Source: JACMLD01 sp039916305 (GTDB lineage: Bacteria; Bacteroidota; Bacteroidia; Chitinophagales; Chitinophagaceae). From it: a DNA stretch of 64,000 bases. The translations under genes and the position numbers were made by a program. The notes beneath the pieces are model-generated. The model worked only from the letters and a program-made list of their open reading frames with translations. It had not been told where the DNA came from and made no database searches. The stretch is from the NCBI GenBank assembly GCA_039916305.1, contig JBDSLR010000015.1, forward strand, positions 1 to 64,000, written 5' to 3'. This document shows positions 26,635 through 36,196 of this stretch, one piece after another (positions within the stretch are counted from its first letter, which is position 1; each line of letters starts with the position of its first letter).

Positions 26635-29574
26635 ATGAGGAGGGATATTTTATTTTTATTGTCAGCAGCTTTTATGTCATTAACAGCGCTGGCACAGAAA
26701 AAGCCGCTTGACCACAGCGTGTATGATGGCTGGCAGAGTATTGGTGAAAGTGCCATCAGCGCGAATGGAAAATTTGTTGTGTATAATATCAATCCGCAGG
26801 AAGGTGACGGCACGCTGGTTATACAGGCAAGTGACAAGTCCTGGAAGAAAGAAATCCCCCGCGGTTACAATGCCAGCATTACCCCGGATGACAGGTATAT
26901 TATTTTCCTTATAAAACCATTTTTCAAAGAAACCAGGAATGCAAAAATTGATAAGAAAACACCTGATCAATCTCCAAAAGATAGCCTGGGTATTCTCTTT
27001 TTTGAAAAAGATGAGTTGGTAAAAATCCCCCGCGTTAAGTCCTACAAAACCCCGGAAAAAAATAGCGGCTGGCTTGCCTATAATTTATTCAAGCCATTGC
27101 CCGGCCCTTCTGCAGCACCAGCACCCGCCGACTCATTAACAAGACTGAATAGTTTGTTACACCTGGCCGATAGCCTTGGCAGGACGGCGGATAGTTTGCG
27201 TAATAAAGCAACAGAAGTAAAAACAAAAGGCCTTGGTATTTTGCAGCTGTCAAAAAAAGTTCCGGCAGCGGTAAAAACAATCGTTGAAAACATTGAAGAA
27301 GGTAGCGGCCTGGTGGTAAAAAATTTTGTGAGCGGGGAAGAAAAGCAATACAAATATGTTAGTGAATATTATTTTAGTAAAAATGGCAACACTTTAATAA
27401 TAGAGACGACCCGAAAAAACGCCGACACACTTTCTGCTGCAAGTATTTTATGGATGAACACGGCCACCGGTAAAACAGATACCGTGATGAAAAAATTCAA
27501 CGATGCAAAGAATTATGCATTGGATGATGAAGGAACACAACTGGCATTTGTAGCAGAAAGAGATAGTGTTAGTAAGGCCCTGCAGAAATTTTATAAACTC
27601 TGGTATTATAAACCGGGTGCAGACAGTGCATTGTTGAAGGCAGACAGGCGTACAACAGGCATGGCGAAAGGATATACCATCAGTCCGGATTATCTTAATA
27701 ATTTCAGTAAAAACGGCAAGAGGTTATTTGCCGGCCTGGCGCTGGTTCGTCCGCCAAAAGATACCCTGCTGTATGATTTTGAAACGGCCCGGCTGGATGT
27801 ATGGCACTATAACGATGATTATTTACAGCCCCAGCAACAGGTGCAGCTAAACAATGAACTGAAAAGAAGCTATGTGGCCGTTCTTTACAACGGCGACAAT
27901 AAGATTATACCATTGGCCGATGATAGTTGCGAAACGCTGTTGTTGTCTAATGAGGGTAATGCGTTGTATGCCCTGGGGAAAAGTACAAAAGGTTACCGGG
28001 CACAAACCCAATGGAACCAGGCAGCCATCATAAACTTGTATGCAGTTAACACCCAAACCGGAGCAAGGAAACTGGTGAAAGAAAAGATCAGGGTTACCGA
28101 AAGTATTTCACCGGGTGGAAATTTTATAGCCTGGTACGACTGGAAAGAAAAAAACTGGTTTTCCTATAACCCGGTAACGGAAAATACCATCAACATTACC
28201 AAAGCAATTAAATTTCCTTTGTTTGATGAAAAAGATGATCACCCGGCCGACCCTGACCCATATGGAAGCATGGGATGGCAGGAAGGGGATAAGTATATGT
28301 TTATCTATGACCGGTATGATGTCTGGAAATGCGATCCTGCCGGCAAAGAGCCGCCGGTAAATATCACCGGCGGATATGGAAGAAAAAATAAATTGGTATT
28401 CAGGTACTTGAAAGACGACAAAGAAAGCCGCTTTATAACAGATACCCAATCTGTTTACTTCAGCATTTTTGATCAGGTGTCTAAAAAATGCGGACTGGCC
28501 GTTAAGAATATTGCAGCAAAAAACAACCTTTCAATTCTTGCACTGGCCCCTGCCAATTTTGAAAGATTTGTAAAAGCGAAAAATGATCCTGCATTTATTT
28601 TTACAAAAGAATCCTTTGATGCGCCGCAGGATATTTTTACAGGAGCTGTAGTAAATGACCTGTTAGCTGCTGTGCAGTTATCTGCTGTTAACCAGCAACA
28701 AAAAGCGTATAACTGGCTAACAACTGAATTGCATACATGGAAAATGCTGGACGGTAAAACCGCAGAAGGTTTATTGTACAAACCGGCAAATTTTGACAGC
28801 ACAAGAAAATATCCTATTATTTTTTATTTTTACGAAAAGGATGCAGACAGCCTGTACAATTACCTGGCACCGCAGCCATCCCGTTCAGTGATCAATATTC
28901 CTTATTTTGTCAGCAATGGCTACCTTGTATTTGATCCCAATATCTACTACAAAACAGGCCAGCCGGGGGAAGATGCTTTTAATTCAGTGATCTCTGCAGC
29001 CAAATACCTGGGTAAATTCAAATGGGTTGATACCAGTAAAATGGCTTTGGAAGGGCATAGCTGGGGTGGCTACCAGGTAGCCTACCTGGTAACACGCACC
29101 AATATGTTTGTAGCGGCAGAAGCAGGTGCACCGGTAGCCAATATGACGAGTGCATACGGCGGCATACGCTGGAGTTCCGGTTTCAGCAGACAGGGGCAAT
29201 ATGAACGTGGTCAGTCAAGGTTGGGCGCTTCCTTATGGCAACAGCCGGATCTGTATATAAAAAACTCACCGCTGTTTCGCGCTAACAAAATAAATACCCC
29301 TCTTTTAATGATGCACAATGATGCCGATGGTGCAGTACCTTGGTACCAGGGCATAGAAATGTTTACAGCCCTGCGGAGGCTGAACAAGAAAGTTTGGATG
29401 ATGCAGTATAACGGTGAGGATCATGGCCTGCAGGAACGCAGAAACAGGAAAGACTGGTCCATCCGGCTCGCACAATTTTTTGATTATTACCTGAAAGGCG
29501 CACCTGCCCCGGTATGGCTCAAAGATGGCGTGCCGGCAACATTAAAAGGAATAGATTGGGGTATCTCGCAATAA
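26635..29574 (+). CDS. Secreted S9-family serine peptidase (prolyl oligopeptidase type)
   Basis: 979 residues with a signal peptide (about 1-21, ending LTALAQ). Residues up to about 690 form an irregular beta-propeller-like region with an Ala/Asp-rich insertion (about 155-200). The C-terminal alpha/beta hydrolase domain has Ser809 in EGHSWGGYQ, the likely Asp in HNDADGAVPW and His in NGEDHGLQ. It is longer than the usual S9 enzymes (about 700). Location is periplasmic or surface; a role in peptide breakdown is known for the family, the substrate is not. Confidence 0.9.
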   Translation: MRRDILFLLSAAFMSLTALAQKKPLDHSVYDGWQSIGESAISANGKFVVYNINPQEGDGTLVIQASDKSWKKEIPRGYNASITPDDRYIIFLIKPFFKETRNAKIDKKTPDQSPKDSLGILFFEKDELVKIPRVKSYKTPEKNSGWLAYNLFKPLPGPSAAPAPADSLTRLNSLLHLADSLGRTADSLRNKATEVKTKGLGILQLSKKVPAAVKTIVENIEEGSGLVVKNFVSGEEKQYKYVSEYYFSKNGNTLIIETTRKNADTLSAASILWMNTATGKTDTVMKKFNDAKNYALDDEGTQLAFVAERDSVSKALQKFYKLWYYKPGADSALLKADRRTTGMAKGYTISPDYLNNFSKNGKRLFAGLALVRPPKDTLLYDFETARLDVWHYNDDYLQPQQQVQLNNELKRSYVAVLYNGDNKIIPLADDSCETLLLSNEGNALYALGKSTKGYRAQTQWNQAAIINLYAVNTQTGARKLVKEKIRVTESISPGGNFIAWYDWKEKNWFSYNPVTENTINITKAIKFPLFDEKDDHPADPDPYGSMGWQEGDKYMFIYDRYDVWKCDPAGKEPPVNITGGYGRKNKLVFRYLKDDKESRFITDTQSVYFSIFDQVSKKCGLAVKNIAAKNNLSILALAPANFERFVKAKNDPAFIFTKESFDAPQDIFTGAVVNDLLAAVQLSAVNQQQKAYNWLTTELHTWKMLDGKTAEGLLYKPANFDSTRKYPIIFYFYEKDADSLYNYLAPQPSRSVINIPYFVSNGYLVFDPNIYYKTGQPGEDAFNSVISAAKYLGKFKWVDTSKMALEGHSWGGYQVAYLVTRTNMFVAAEAGAPVANMTSAYGGIRWSSGFSRQGQYERGQSRLGASLWQQPDLYIKNSPLFRANKINTPLLMMHNDADGAVPWYQGIEMFTALRRLNKKVWMMQYNGEDHGLQERRNRKDWSIRLAQFFDYYLKGAPAPVWLKDGVPATLKGIDWGISQ

Positions 29575-29594
29575 TAATTTGTGTGCCCGCCAAC

Positions 29595-30314
29595 TCAAGC
29601 TGCGTTCCCGGAAATATACCTCACCAGGCTTCTTTTAGCAATAGGCAAAAGTGTTTCATCTACCGGGCAGGTAAGCGTTGTTTCTATTGAATAAACGGCG
29701 GGGTTAGGTAAATCTTTTTTGCCGCGTATGAGCTCCGACTTAATATTTTCATAGGTATTTACCATATTGCGTTGCCAGTCTGCTATAAACTCAGTACGGA
29801 TAGAACGATATTTTTCATCATGTTTTTCAAAAAAGCTCAGCCGGTACTGGTATACTTTGGTGCTGCGCGCACTACCCTCATTTAAAAAGAAATAGCCTTC
29901 ATTAATTTCAAGGGGAATAATGCCAATGGGAAAGATGGTGAGTTTGTTTTCAATAAATTCGTAGAGCTCAGCACCGTTGGAAATGGCCGCTTTCATTTCA
30001 GTGGCCGAATAATTAATAATGCTTTCCAACTCTTTCATCATATCATCGTCTTCAACAATCTGCTGGTACAGCAATTGCAGCTTCTCCATCTGTATGCCAT
30101 TGAGCCGTTTAGGAAAATGCTCCTGTAAGAATTTTTTATTTTCCCGGAAAGCGACCAGGTTATTGTAATGAAAGATCAGGTCAGACAACTGCGGGTAGAG
30201 CTTGTTTTCATTGAAATACCTGTTTACTTCCTGCAGGTAGGCGAGCAGCGTATACTTCTTTAACTCAAAATCGATATAACCATCTGCAAACCACGTTTCC
30301 GATAATGCTTTCAT
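29595..30314 (-). CDS. Conserved hypothetical cytoplasmic protein
   Basis: 239 residues, no signal peptide or membrane segment, largely helical in its first 130 residues (YIDFELKKYTLLAYLQEVNR; KLQLLYQQIVEDDDMM) and then mixed. I do not recognise a domain. The gene converges on the S9 peptidase, with stop codons 20 bases apart. Confidence 0.75.
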   Translation of the reverse strand: MKALSETWFADGYIDFELKKYTLLAYLQEVNRYFNENKLYPQLSDLIFHYNNLVAFRENKKFLQEHFPKRLNGIQMEKLQLLYQQIVEDDDMMKELESIINYSATEMKAAISNGAELYEFIENKLTIFPIGIIPLEINEGYFFLNEGSARSTKVYQYRLSFFEKHDEKYRSIRTEFIADWQRNMVNTYENIKSELIRGKKDLPNPAVYSIETTLTCPVDETLLPIAKRSLVRYISGNAA

Positions 30315-30799
30315 GCGGTATAGTTTTTAATGAGTAGTTGTATGAATTTACAAAAAACAGATCATATAATTAATTTAATATTTACATCATTTTTGAAATT
30401 AATTTGCATGTAAGCAGGTTTCATGCAAAGCATGTGCACGGATCTTTACAAGGTAGGCGGCGACGTAATTAATTACAGGGTTATATTTATTTAGTCTTTA
30501 CACGGGCTGTTACAATCCGCCGCCCGGGCTGCCAGTATTTTATCACGGTCTTACGGTTCATGCCCTGGCATCCCATGGATAAGGGGTTGGAACATTTTGT
30601 ATGCAGGCAGGATTCCCGCTGTAACAGGTCCACAGATTTTCCAGGATGACAGGCTTTTCTTTATTCGGCGTTTAGACGGGCAGTAGCGATCCCATTCATT
30701 GTACCGGTACATTTTTCTGTTGTTGCCAGTTATGTTAATTTTTAGCAGGAATTTTGCATAAGCTTATTGATTGAATTCATTTTCACTTAAAAATGCGCT
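30315..30799. other. 485-base non-coding interval
   Basis: No convincing frame. It contains an 8-bp palindromic hairpin TTTGCATG/CATGCAAA (30403-30429) shortly upstream of the minus-strand gene, which could be an operator. The remainder is of mixed composition and may be decayed sequence. No RNA gene recognised. Confidence 0.45.
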
Positions 30800-31291
30800 A
30801 TGAAACAGCTATTCTTTTTACACGTACTCAGCCTTGCCTTACTGACTGCTCAGGGTCAGTTAGTTGCAAAATCAAAATGTGATGTTTTTACAGTGGATAT
30901 CCTCGATGGAAAAGTAAACGGCCTTAGACCAAATGCCCGCTTTGATGATATCAAAGCCAAACTGCCCTGTTTTACCGAAACAGCACCTGAAGGAAACAGT
31001 ACAAAATGCGGCGGTAGTATTTTTTATACCGATAAGGATATCAATTTTTATACGGACCGGGATTATATAGAAATAAAGGAAAAATTCAAGGGGGTTTTTA
31101 CTACACCCATCATGGGCGCTGCCCGTAGCAGCTTGTTTAAAATGCTGGGTAATCCTAAAGTGAAAGATGATAACTGGGATGCATTTCAGATGTCTTATGG
31201 CACCCTGGTATTGCATTATAGCAAGGCTGATAAAGTAAACCTGGTACAGTTTAGTACGAACGGCACAGATATGCTAAGTTTGTGCGAGTAA
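30800..31291 (+). CDS. Secreted protein of unknown function
   Basis: 163 residues with a signal peptide (about 1-19, ending LTAQG). The mature protein has five Cys (in SKCDVF, LPCFTE, TKCGGS and the C-terminal SLCE region), which may form disulfides in the periplasm, and a middle part rich in Asp and Tyr (FYTDKDINFYTDRDY). It has no recognised family and no clear partner; the next gene begins 93 bases later. Confidence 0.7.
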   Translation: MKQLFFLHVLSLALLTAQGQLVAKSKCDVFTVDILDGKVNGLRPNARFDDIKAKLPCFTETAPEGNSTKCGGSIFYTDKDINFYTDRDYIEIKEKFKGVFTTPIMGAARSSLFKMLGNPKVKDDNWDAFQMSYGTLVLHYSKADKVNLVQFSTNGTDMLSLCE

Positions 31292-31384
31292 AGCAGCTGT
31301 TTTTTGATTTGTTAATTCTTTAGCCCTTATTAATATTAATCATGCTGTTTGCAGCGATGAGATATTTTTGCAGGTCAATAGTAT

Positions 31385-33415
31385 ATGCCCGTGAAGTTAA
31401 TCAGCCTTTTTTTTCTTTCTATAATAGTGGTCACCCAATTGCAAGCCCAGACTTCGGCCTGCAGTACGCTGGGCCAAACGCCCGCAACGGCTTTTCCCCT
31501 CTGCACAAAAGATACTTTTACCCAGTCCACTGTGCCCATCTGTACCAACAGGCGGGTTAACGTACCGGGTTGTGGCCCGGCAACCGGGGACTATGCAGAT
31601 AAAAACCCTTTCTGGTACCGGTTTACCTGCTACCAGGCCGGCACCCTGGGTTTTATGATTACGCCCAATGATTTATCGGATGACTATGACTGGCAGCTGT
31701 ATGATATTACAGCCGTTACCGATCTTAACGCCGTATATACCAATGCAGCCCTGTTTGTAGTAGGCAACTGGTCCGGCAGTGCTGGTGTTACCGGGGCCGC
31801 AGTTACAGGTACGCACGTTGTAGAATGTGCGTCGGCTCCTGCAGATAATATTAATACATTCAGCGTGCAGCCGGTTTTACAGCTGGGGCATACCTACCTG
31901 CTGATGGTAAGTCATTACAGTGATAACCAGAGTGGTTACAAACTGTCTTTCATTGGTGGTACCGCCGTTATCAATGATCCCAGGTTGCCCGACCTCCAAA
32001 AATTGCAGCCTTCCTGCGATGCTACCGTGATTACACTAAAGCTCGATTCAAAAATGAAGTGCAATTCACTGGCCACCGATGGGAGTGATTTTATGATTGT
32101 ACCAGCCGCCGCTACTGTAATAGCAGCTACCGGCGCTGGTTGCAGCAGCAGTTTTGATATGGATTCCGTTACGCTTATTTTAAGTAATCCATTACCGCCA
32201 GGGTCGTATTCGCTGTCCATAAAAAAAGGGCGGGATGCCAATACATTGCTGGATGATTGTGATCGTGATATTCCTGCGGGACATCAACTCCCTTTTGTTA
32301 TTACACCGTTGCAACCTACTCCATTAGATAGCATAAGCCCTGTAAAATGTGCACCTTCCCAATTGGAACTGGTATTCAAAAAACATATCCGCTGCAATTC
32401 AATCGCCGCTGATGGAAGTGATTTTATTATTACCGGTCCTGCTCCGGTTACTGTGCTAAGTGCAGCCGGCGTTTGTAACAATGATCTCAGTTACAGCATT
32501 ATTTTAAAACTGGCTGCACCGGTTGTAAAAGGCGGCATATACCAGGTAGCCATGAAACCCGGCAGTGATGGTAACACTGTTATTGATGAATGTGGCCAGC
32601 GCACACCTGCGGGATCTGCCGTCAGCTTCACGGTAAAGGATACTGTATCTGCTGATTTTAATTATAAAATTTCATTGGGTTGCAGGGCTGATACCATTGA
32701 ATTTTTACACGATGCCCTTAATGGGGTAAACCAGTGGCTATGGGTTTTTGATGCGGCGGGAGCCAGCAGCCTGCAGGGAAAAGCCATAGTATTTACAACA
32801 TTTGGCCAGAAGCAGATTTCACTGATTGTCTCCAATGGTTTTTGCAGCGATAGTATTGTAAAAACTATTTCTCTGAACAACGAACTGGATGCCGCATTTG
32901 AAACCAGTGATTTATTATGTCCCGAAGATGCGGCCGGTTTTAAAAACAACAGCAAGGGTGATATCATTGGGTATAGCTGGAATTTTGGAAATGGTAATAC
33001 CAGTTTGCAGCAATTACCTGTGCCGCAGAACTATCCAAAAATTGGCGCAGAAAAAACATACCCGGTACAACTCATAGTAGAAAACACTTCGCATTGTTTT
33101 GATACCGCTACCAGTAAAATAAAAGTATTAAAGACCTGCTACATTGCGGTACCCAACGCATTTACGCCCAATGGCGATTTGTTAAACGATTACCTCTATC
33201 CGCTCAACGCCTTTAAAGCAGACAACCTGGAATTTAATGTCTATAACCGGCTTGGCCAGCTGGTGTTTCATACCATCAACTGGACAAAAAAATGGGATGG
33301 AACTGTAGGCGGTCATATACAAAGTGCGGGCACCTATGTTTGGACACTCCGGTATACCAACCGGGACACGGGTAAGAAAATTTTTCTTAAAGGAAGTTCC
33401 ATATTAATCAGGTGA
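31385..33415 (+). CDS. Secreted T9SS type B cargo with PKD-like and gliding-motility C-terminal domains
   Basis: 676 residues with a signal peptide (about 1-22). A large N-terminal beta domain (about 60-200) is followed by two related Ig-like units (about 200-310 and 310-420), then two PKD-like units (about 425-500, 510-580). The C-terminal 90 residues are a gliding-motility-associated (CHU_C) domain: VPNAFTPNGDLLNDYL, FNVYNRLGQLVF, WDGTVGG. That domain directs type IX secretion, so the protein is exported to the surface or released. Function is probably adhesion or matrix. Confidence 0.9.
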   Translation: MPVKLISLFFLSIIVVTQLQAQTSACSTLGQTPATAFPLCTKDTFTQSTVPICTNRRVNVPGCGPATGDYADKNPFWYRFTCYQAGTLGFMITPNDLSDDYDWQLYDITAVTDLNAVYTNAALFVVGNWSGSAGVTGAAVTGTHVVECASAPADNINTFSVQPVLQLGHTYLLMVSHYSDNQSGYKLSFIGGTAVINDPRLPDLQKLQPSCDATVITLKLDSKMKCNSLATDGSDFMIVPAAATVIAATGAGCSSSFDMDSVTLILSNPLPPGSYSLSIKKGRDANTLLDDCDRDIPAGHQLPFVITPLQPTPLDSISPVKCAPSQLELVFKKHIRCNSIAADGSDFIITGPAPVTVLSAAGVCNNDLSYSIILKLAAPVVKGGIYQVAMKPGSDGNTVIDECGQRTPAGSAVSFTVKDTVSADFNYKISLGCRADTIEFLHDALNGVNQWLWVFDAAGASSLQGKAIVFTTFGQKQISLIVSNGFCSDSIVKTISLNNELDAAFETSDLLCPEDAAGFKNNSKGDIIGYSWNFGNGNTSLQQLPVPQNYPKIGAEKTYPVQLIVENTSHCFDTATSKIKVLKTCYIAVPNAFTPNGDLLNDYLYPLNAFKADNLEFNVYNRLGQLVFHTINWTKKWDGTVGGHIQSAGTYVWTLRYTNRDTGKKIFLKGSSILIR

Positions 33416-33441
33416 TGATTGTTCCGTTAATTAAAACCGCC

Positions 33442-33858
33442 ATGGAAAAGCCAGCTTCAAAAGTTTTTGAATACCGTATTACTGCAACAGCAGATGATAT
33501 TGATGCGCTGGGCCATGTAAATAATATTGTTTACCTGCGCTGGGTACAGGAAGCTGCGGTTGCTCACTGGACTGCGCTGAGCAATGCCGCTATCAATGAA
33601 AAATATAGCTGGGTGGTGATGCGCCATGAAATTGATTACCTGCAGCCTGCCTTGCTGAACGATCAAATACTGGCATACACCTGGGTAGGAAAAAACGCCG
33701 GCGCCCGGTCCGAAAGGCATACGCAACTATGCAATGCCGTTACCGGTAAAAAACTGGCGGAAGCAGTTACTACCTGGTGCCTGCTGGATGCTGCAACCAT
33801 GCGTCCAAAAAGAATTGAAGCAGCGATACTTTCCCTTTTTGAACAGGACGTGCAATGA
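33442..33858 (+). CDS. Acyl-CoA thioesterase (hotdog fold, 4-hydroxybenzoyl-CoA type)
   Basis: 138 residues from the ATG at 33442, where FEYRITATADDIDALGHVNN begins as in the family; an upstream ATG at 33415 overlapping the previous stop is possible. DALGHVNNIVYLRWVQEA carries the catalytic Asp and the long helix of the hotdog fold, and HEIDYLQPALL is also typical. It hydrolyses acyl- or aryl-CoA thioesters in the cytoplasm. It directly follows the T9SS cargo gene. Confidence 0.9.
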   Translation: MEKPASKVFEYRITATADDIDALGHVNNIVYLRWVQEAAVAHWTALSNAAINEKYSWVVMRHEIDYLQPALLNDQILAYTWVGKNAGARSERHTQLCNAVTGKKLAEAVTTWCLLDAATMRPKRIEAAILSLFEQDVQ

Positions 33859-33891
33859 GTTTGAATACCCGGTACTAAATACTAAGTGCTG

Positions 33892-33899
33892 TATCTTTG
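33892..33899 (+). promoter_or_regulatory. Candidate -7 promoter box TATCTTTG
   Basis: Matches the Bacteroidota -7 consensus TAnnTTTG exactly and lies four bases before the ATG at 33904. There is no TTG at the ideal -33 position. The same geometry occurs before kdsA (55157). Transcription starting a few bases downstream would give a leaderless or nearly leaderless mRNA. Confidence 0.6.
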
Positions 33900-33903
33900 C
33901 CAT

Positions 33904-34377
33904 ATGGCAGAAGACTTACACATTGCAGCAGGTACAAAAGCAGCGCAATACCAGGCGCTGATACCACAAATCAGGGCGCTGACAGAAGGAGAGCCAGACC
34001 TGGTAGCTAACCTCGCCAATACGGTAGCAGCACTCAAAGAACAGTTCGGGTGGTTTTGGGTAGGTTTCTACCTGGTTAAAAATGATGAGCTGGTGCTGGG
34101 CCCGTTCCAGGGACCGGTGGCCTGTACCCGCATCAGCATGGGCCGCGGTGTTTGCGGCAGCAGCTGGCAGCAACAAAAGACACTGATTGTGCCAGATGTA
34201 GAAAAGTTCCCGGGGCATATCGCCTGTAGCAGTTTATCCAAATCAGAGATTGTAGTGCCGGTTGTACGTAGCAATAATGTGGTAGCAGTACTGGATGTGG
34301 ACAGTTCCGATTATAACCAGTTTGATGAAACTGATCAGCAATACCTGGAAGAAATATTGATGTGGCTGGTATTTTAA
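33904..34377 (+). CDS. msrC: Free methionine-(R)-sulfoxide reductase (GAF domain)
   Basis: 157 residues, one GAF domain. Three conserved cysteines, Cys74 (VACTRI), Cys84 (GVCGSS) and Cys108 (IACSSL), have the 10- and 24-residue spacing seen in the E. coli enzyme. It reduces free Met-R-sulfoxide with thioredoxin. The ATG at 33904 was preferred because the TATCTTTG box lies just upstream. The stop is eight bases from the stop of the convergent thioredoxin-like gene. Confidence 0.93.
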   Translation: MAEDLHIAAGTKAAQYQALIPQIRALTEGEPDLVANLANTVAALKEQFGWFWVGFYLVKNDELVLGPFQGPVACTRISMGRGVCGSSWQQQKTLIVPDVEKFPGHIACSSLSKSEIVVPVVRSNNVVAVLDVDSSDYNQFDETDQQYLEEILMWLVF

Positions 34378-34385
34378 GGAAGCTG

Positions 34386-35612
34386 CTATTCTGCCAATAA
34401 TTTATTGATGGTGGCCTCAAAATCTTTTTTGTACAGCAGGTAATGGTCACCGGTAGCAGGCCCGTTAAAGCCCGTGTCTAATTTACGCACCTTTCCCTTT
34501 TTATCCAGTATAGCTGAGGAAGGGAAAAATTTAATAGGTGTTAACTCAGGCAATGTTTTTTCTGTACGCATTGAATCGTTTACGGTAACGCCGGTGATCA
34601 GCATCGGGTACTGGACATTGAAACGTTGCTGAAATTTTTTAAGTGTTTTTACAGACCTGGCTATATCTGTACTGTATTCATAGGCCAGCGACACAATTTC
34701 AATACCGCGCTGCTTATTTTTATTATAGTAATCACTGAAAAAAGCAGTTTCATCCATACAGTTGGGACACCAGCTGCCCATAAATTGCACCACCACTACT
34801 TTGTCTTTAAACCGTGCGTCATCTATAGAAACCGGCTTGCCTTCCAAATTGTTAAATGTAAAATGCAGTTTTTCTTCACCTGGGCGCAGGTACATGGCCA
34901 CATCATCTTCCGGTAAACTGGCGGTATCATTTTTTTCTGCATGCCAGGGCTGTTTAAAAGAAGCGCCGGAATAAAACCAGCCATTGCTAATTGAGTCATT
35001 GTTGTTAATCAATGCGGTAAATAAAAAAGCATGCACTCCATCAAAGCAGGACAGCAATAGTGTATCGTTGTTGATTACACCTTCCAGGTAGCGGTAATCC
35101 CCCGTAGGGTTAAGAAAGGTGCCTGTTACGTAATTCATCCGCTGGGTAAATTCTGCAATACCCGGGGTGGTTTTATTGTTTTCTGTAAATGCGGCGGCCC
35201 AGCGGCCATTGATATTTTGGGCGGCATCTTTCGCGGTATCAAAACGCTTGCTACCCTTTGTAGCGGAGAAAGCCATGATTTGTGTTTTAACAGAACCGCC
35301 TTTCAGCCAGGTGCCGGAAAGATTGACGCCGTCTTTTTTTACCCTGAACTGCGATTCATACAAAGGCATCTGGACAATCATAGAATCGCCTTTTACCTGT
35401 ATATCGGTTACGCGTATCCGTTCGCTTGCATTGCGTATGTTCCAGACAGGCTTACCTTTTTCTGTTGTCCATTCAAAATTAAAAACAATGTTTTGTCCAT
35501 CGGCCCGGTGCAGTTGTGCCCGCCACCAGGTACCCGGCGATGGTTGTTGCGCACTTACATAATTGATGGTCAGAATAAACAGGAAAGAGAAGCTGAGTAG
35601 TCTCATAAGCAT
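34386..35612 (-). CDS. Secreted TlpA-like thioredoxin-fold protein
   Basis: 408 residues with a signal peptide (about 1-21). A beta-rich N-terminal half (about 25-235) of unknown type precedes a TlpA/AhpC-TSA thioredoxin domain (about 250-405) with active-site Cys282 and Cys285 in GSWCPNC. Acting in the periplasm, it would reduce or exchange disulfides. The long N-terminal extension is common in Bacteroidota TlpA proteins. Confidence 0.9.
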   Translation of the reverse strand: MLMRLLSFSFLFILTINYVSAQQPSPGTWWRAQLHRADGQNIVFNFEWTTEKGKPVWNIRNASERIRVTDIQVKGDSMIVQMPLYESQFRVKKDGVNLSGTWLKGGSVKTQIMAFSATKGSKRFDTAKDAAQNINGRWAAAFTENNKTTPGIAEFTQRMNYVTGTFLNPTGDYRYLEGVINNDTLLLSCFDGVHAFLFTALINNNDSISNGWFYSGASFKQPWHAEKNDTASLPEDDVAMYLRPGEEKLHFTFNNLEGKPVSIDDARFKDKVVVVQFMGSWCPNCMDETAFFSDYYNKNKQRGIEIVSLAYEYSTDIARSVKTLKKFQQRFNVQYPMLITGVTVNDSMRTEKTLPELTPIKFFPSSAILDKKGKVRKLDTGFNGPATGDHYLLYKKDFEATINKLLAE

Positions 35613-35742
35613 AAAACAATATACTGCAATGATAGTTCAAAAAAGAAAATCAATATTGTCAGGTAGCCGGCTTTTGCCATTTTTTTTCCGGGCGATTGGT
35701 GCTACAGTATAACAACAGGCTAAAAATGAATACCTTGCCAGT

Positions 35743-36015
35743 ATGCTGCAAACAATTTCCATATTGGTTAAAGGGAAAGTGCAGGGTGTTTACTATCGTC
35801 AATCCACAAGGGAAAAAGCACTACTGCTCGGCATTGCCGGCACGGTGTGCAACCTGCCTGACCATTCCGTACAGATCATGGCTACCGGTGAAAAAGAACA
35901 ACTTGATAAACTGCGGGACTGGTGCAGGCAGGGACCATCGCGGGCGGTAGTAACCAGCGTAGAATGGCAGGAAGAAGCGCTGGAATTTTTTGTGAATTTT
36001 AAGGTGCTGCGGTAG
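35743..36015 (+). CDS. acyP: Acylphosphatase
   Basis: 90 residues, the typical length. The catalytic Arg19 is in KVQGVYYRQS and Asn37 in TVCNLPDHSV. It hydrolyses carboxyl-phosphate bonds. The usual GWVRN is replaced by GTVCN, a modest change that keeps the Asn. Confidence 0.93.
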   Translation: MLQTISILVKGKVQGVYYRQSTREKALLLGIAGTVCNLPDHSVQIMATGEKEQLDKLRDWCRQGPSRAVVTSVEWQEEALEFFVNFKVLR

Positions 36016-36196
36016 CGTTGAAGTATTCGTGTTGTAAAATGTATGCCGTTCCGGTGATATCAGGCAGCTGATCAATGATATACAACAGCGCGGCGCGGAG
36101 AAATTCATTCTGGCGTGATTCTTAGCAGGGCGGGGGAAAGTAATATAACCAAAGACCAGTTGTTTGTTACCAAAAACTCTTTTTCCCTTCAATCAC

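Noticed and set aside
29595..30314. Possible RteC-type regulator of mobile elements
   Set aside because: The size is similar, but the conserved RteC words are missing and there is no mobile element nearby; left as hypothetical.
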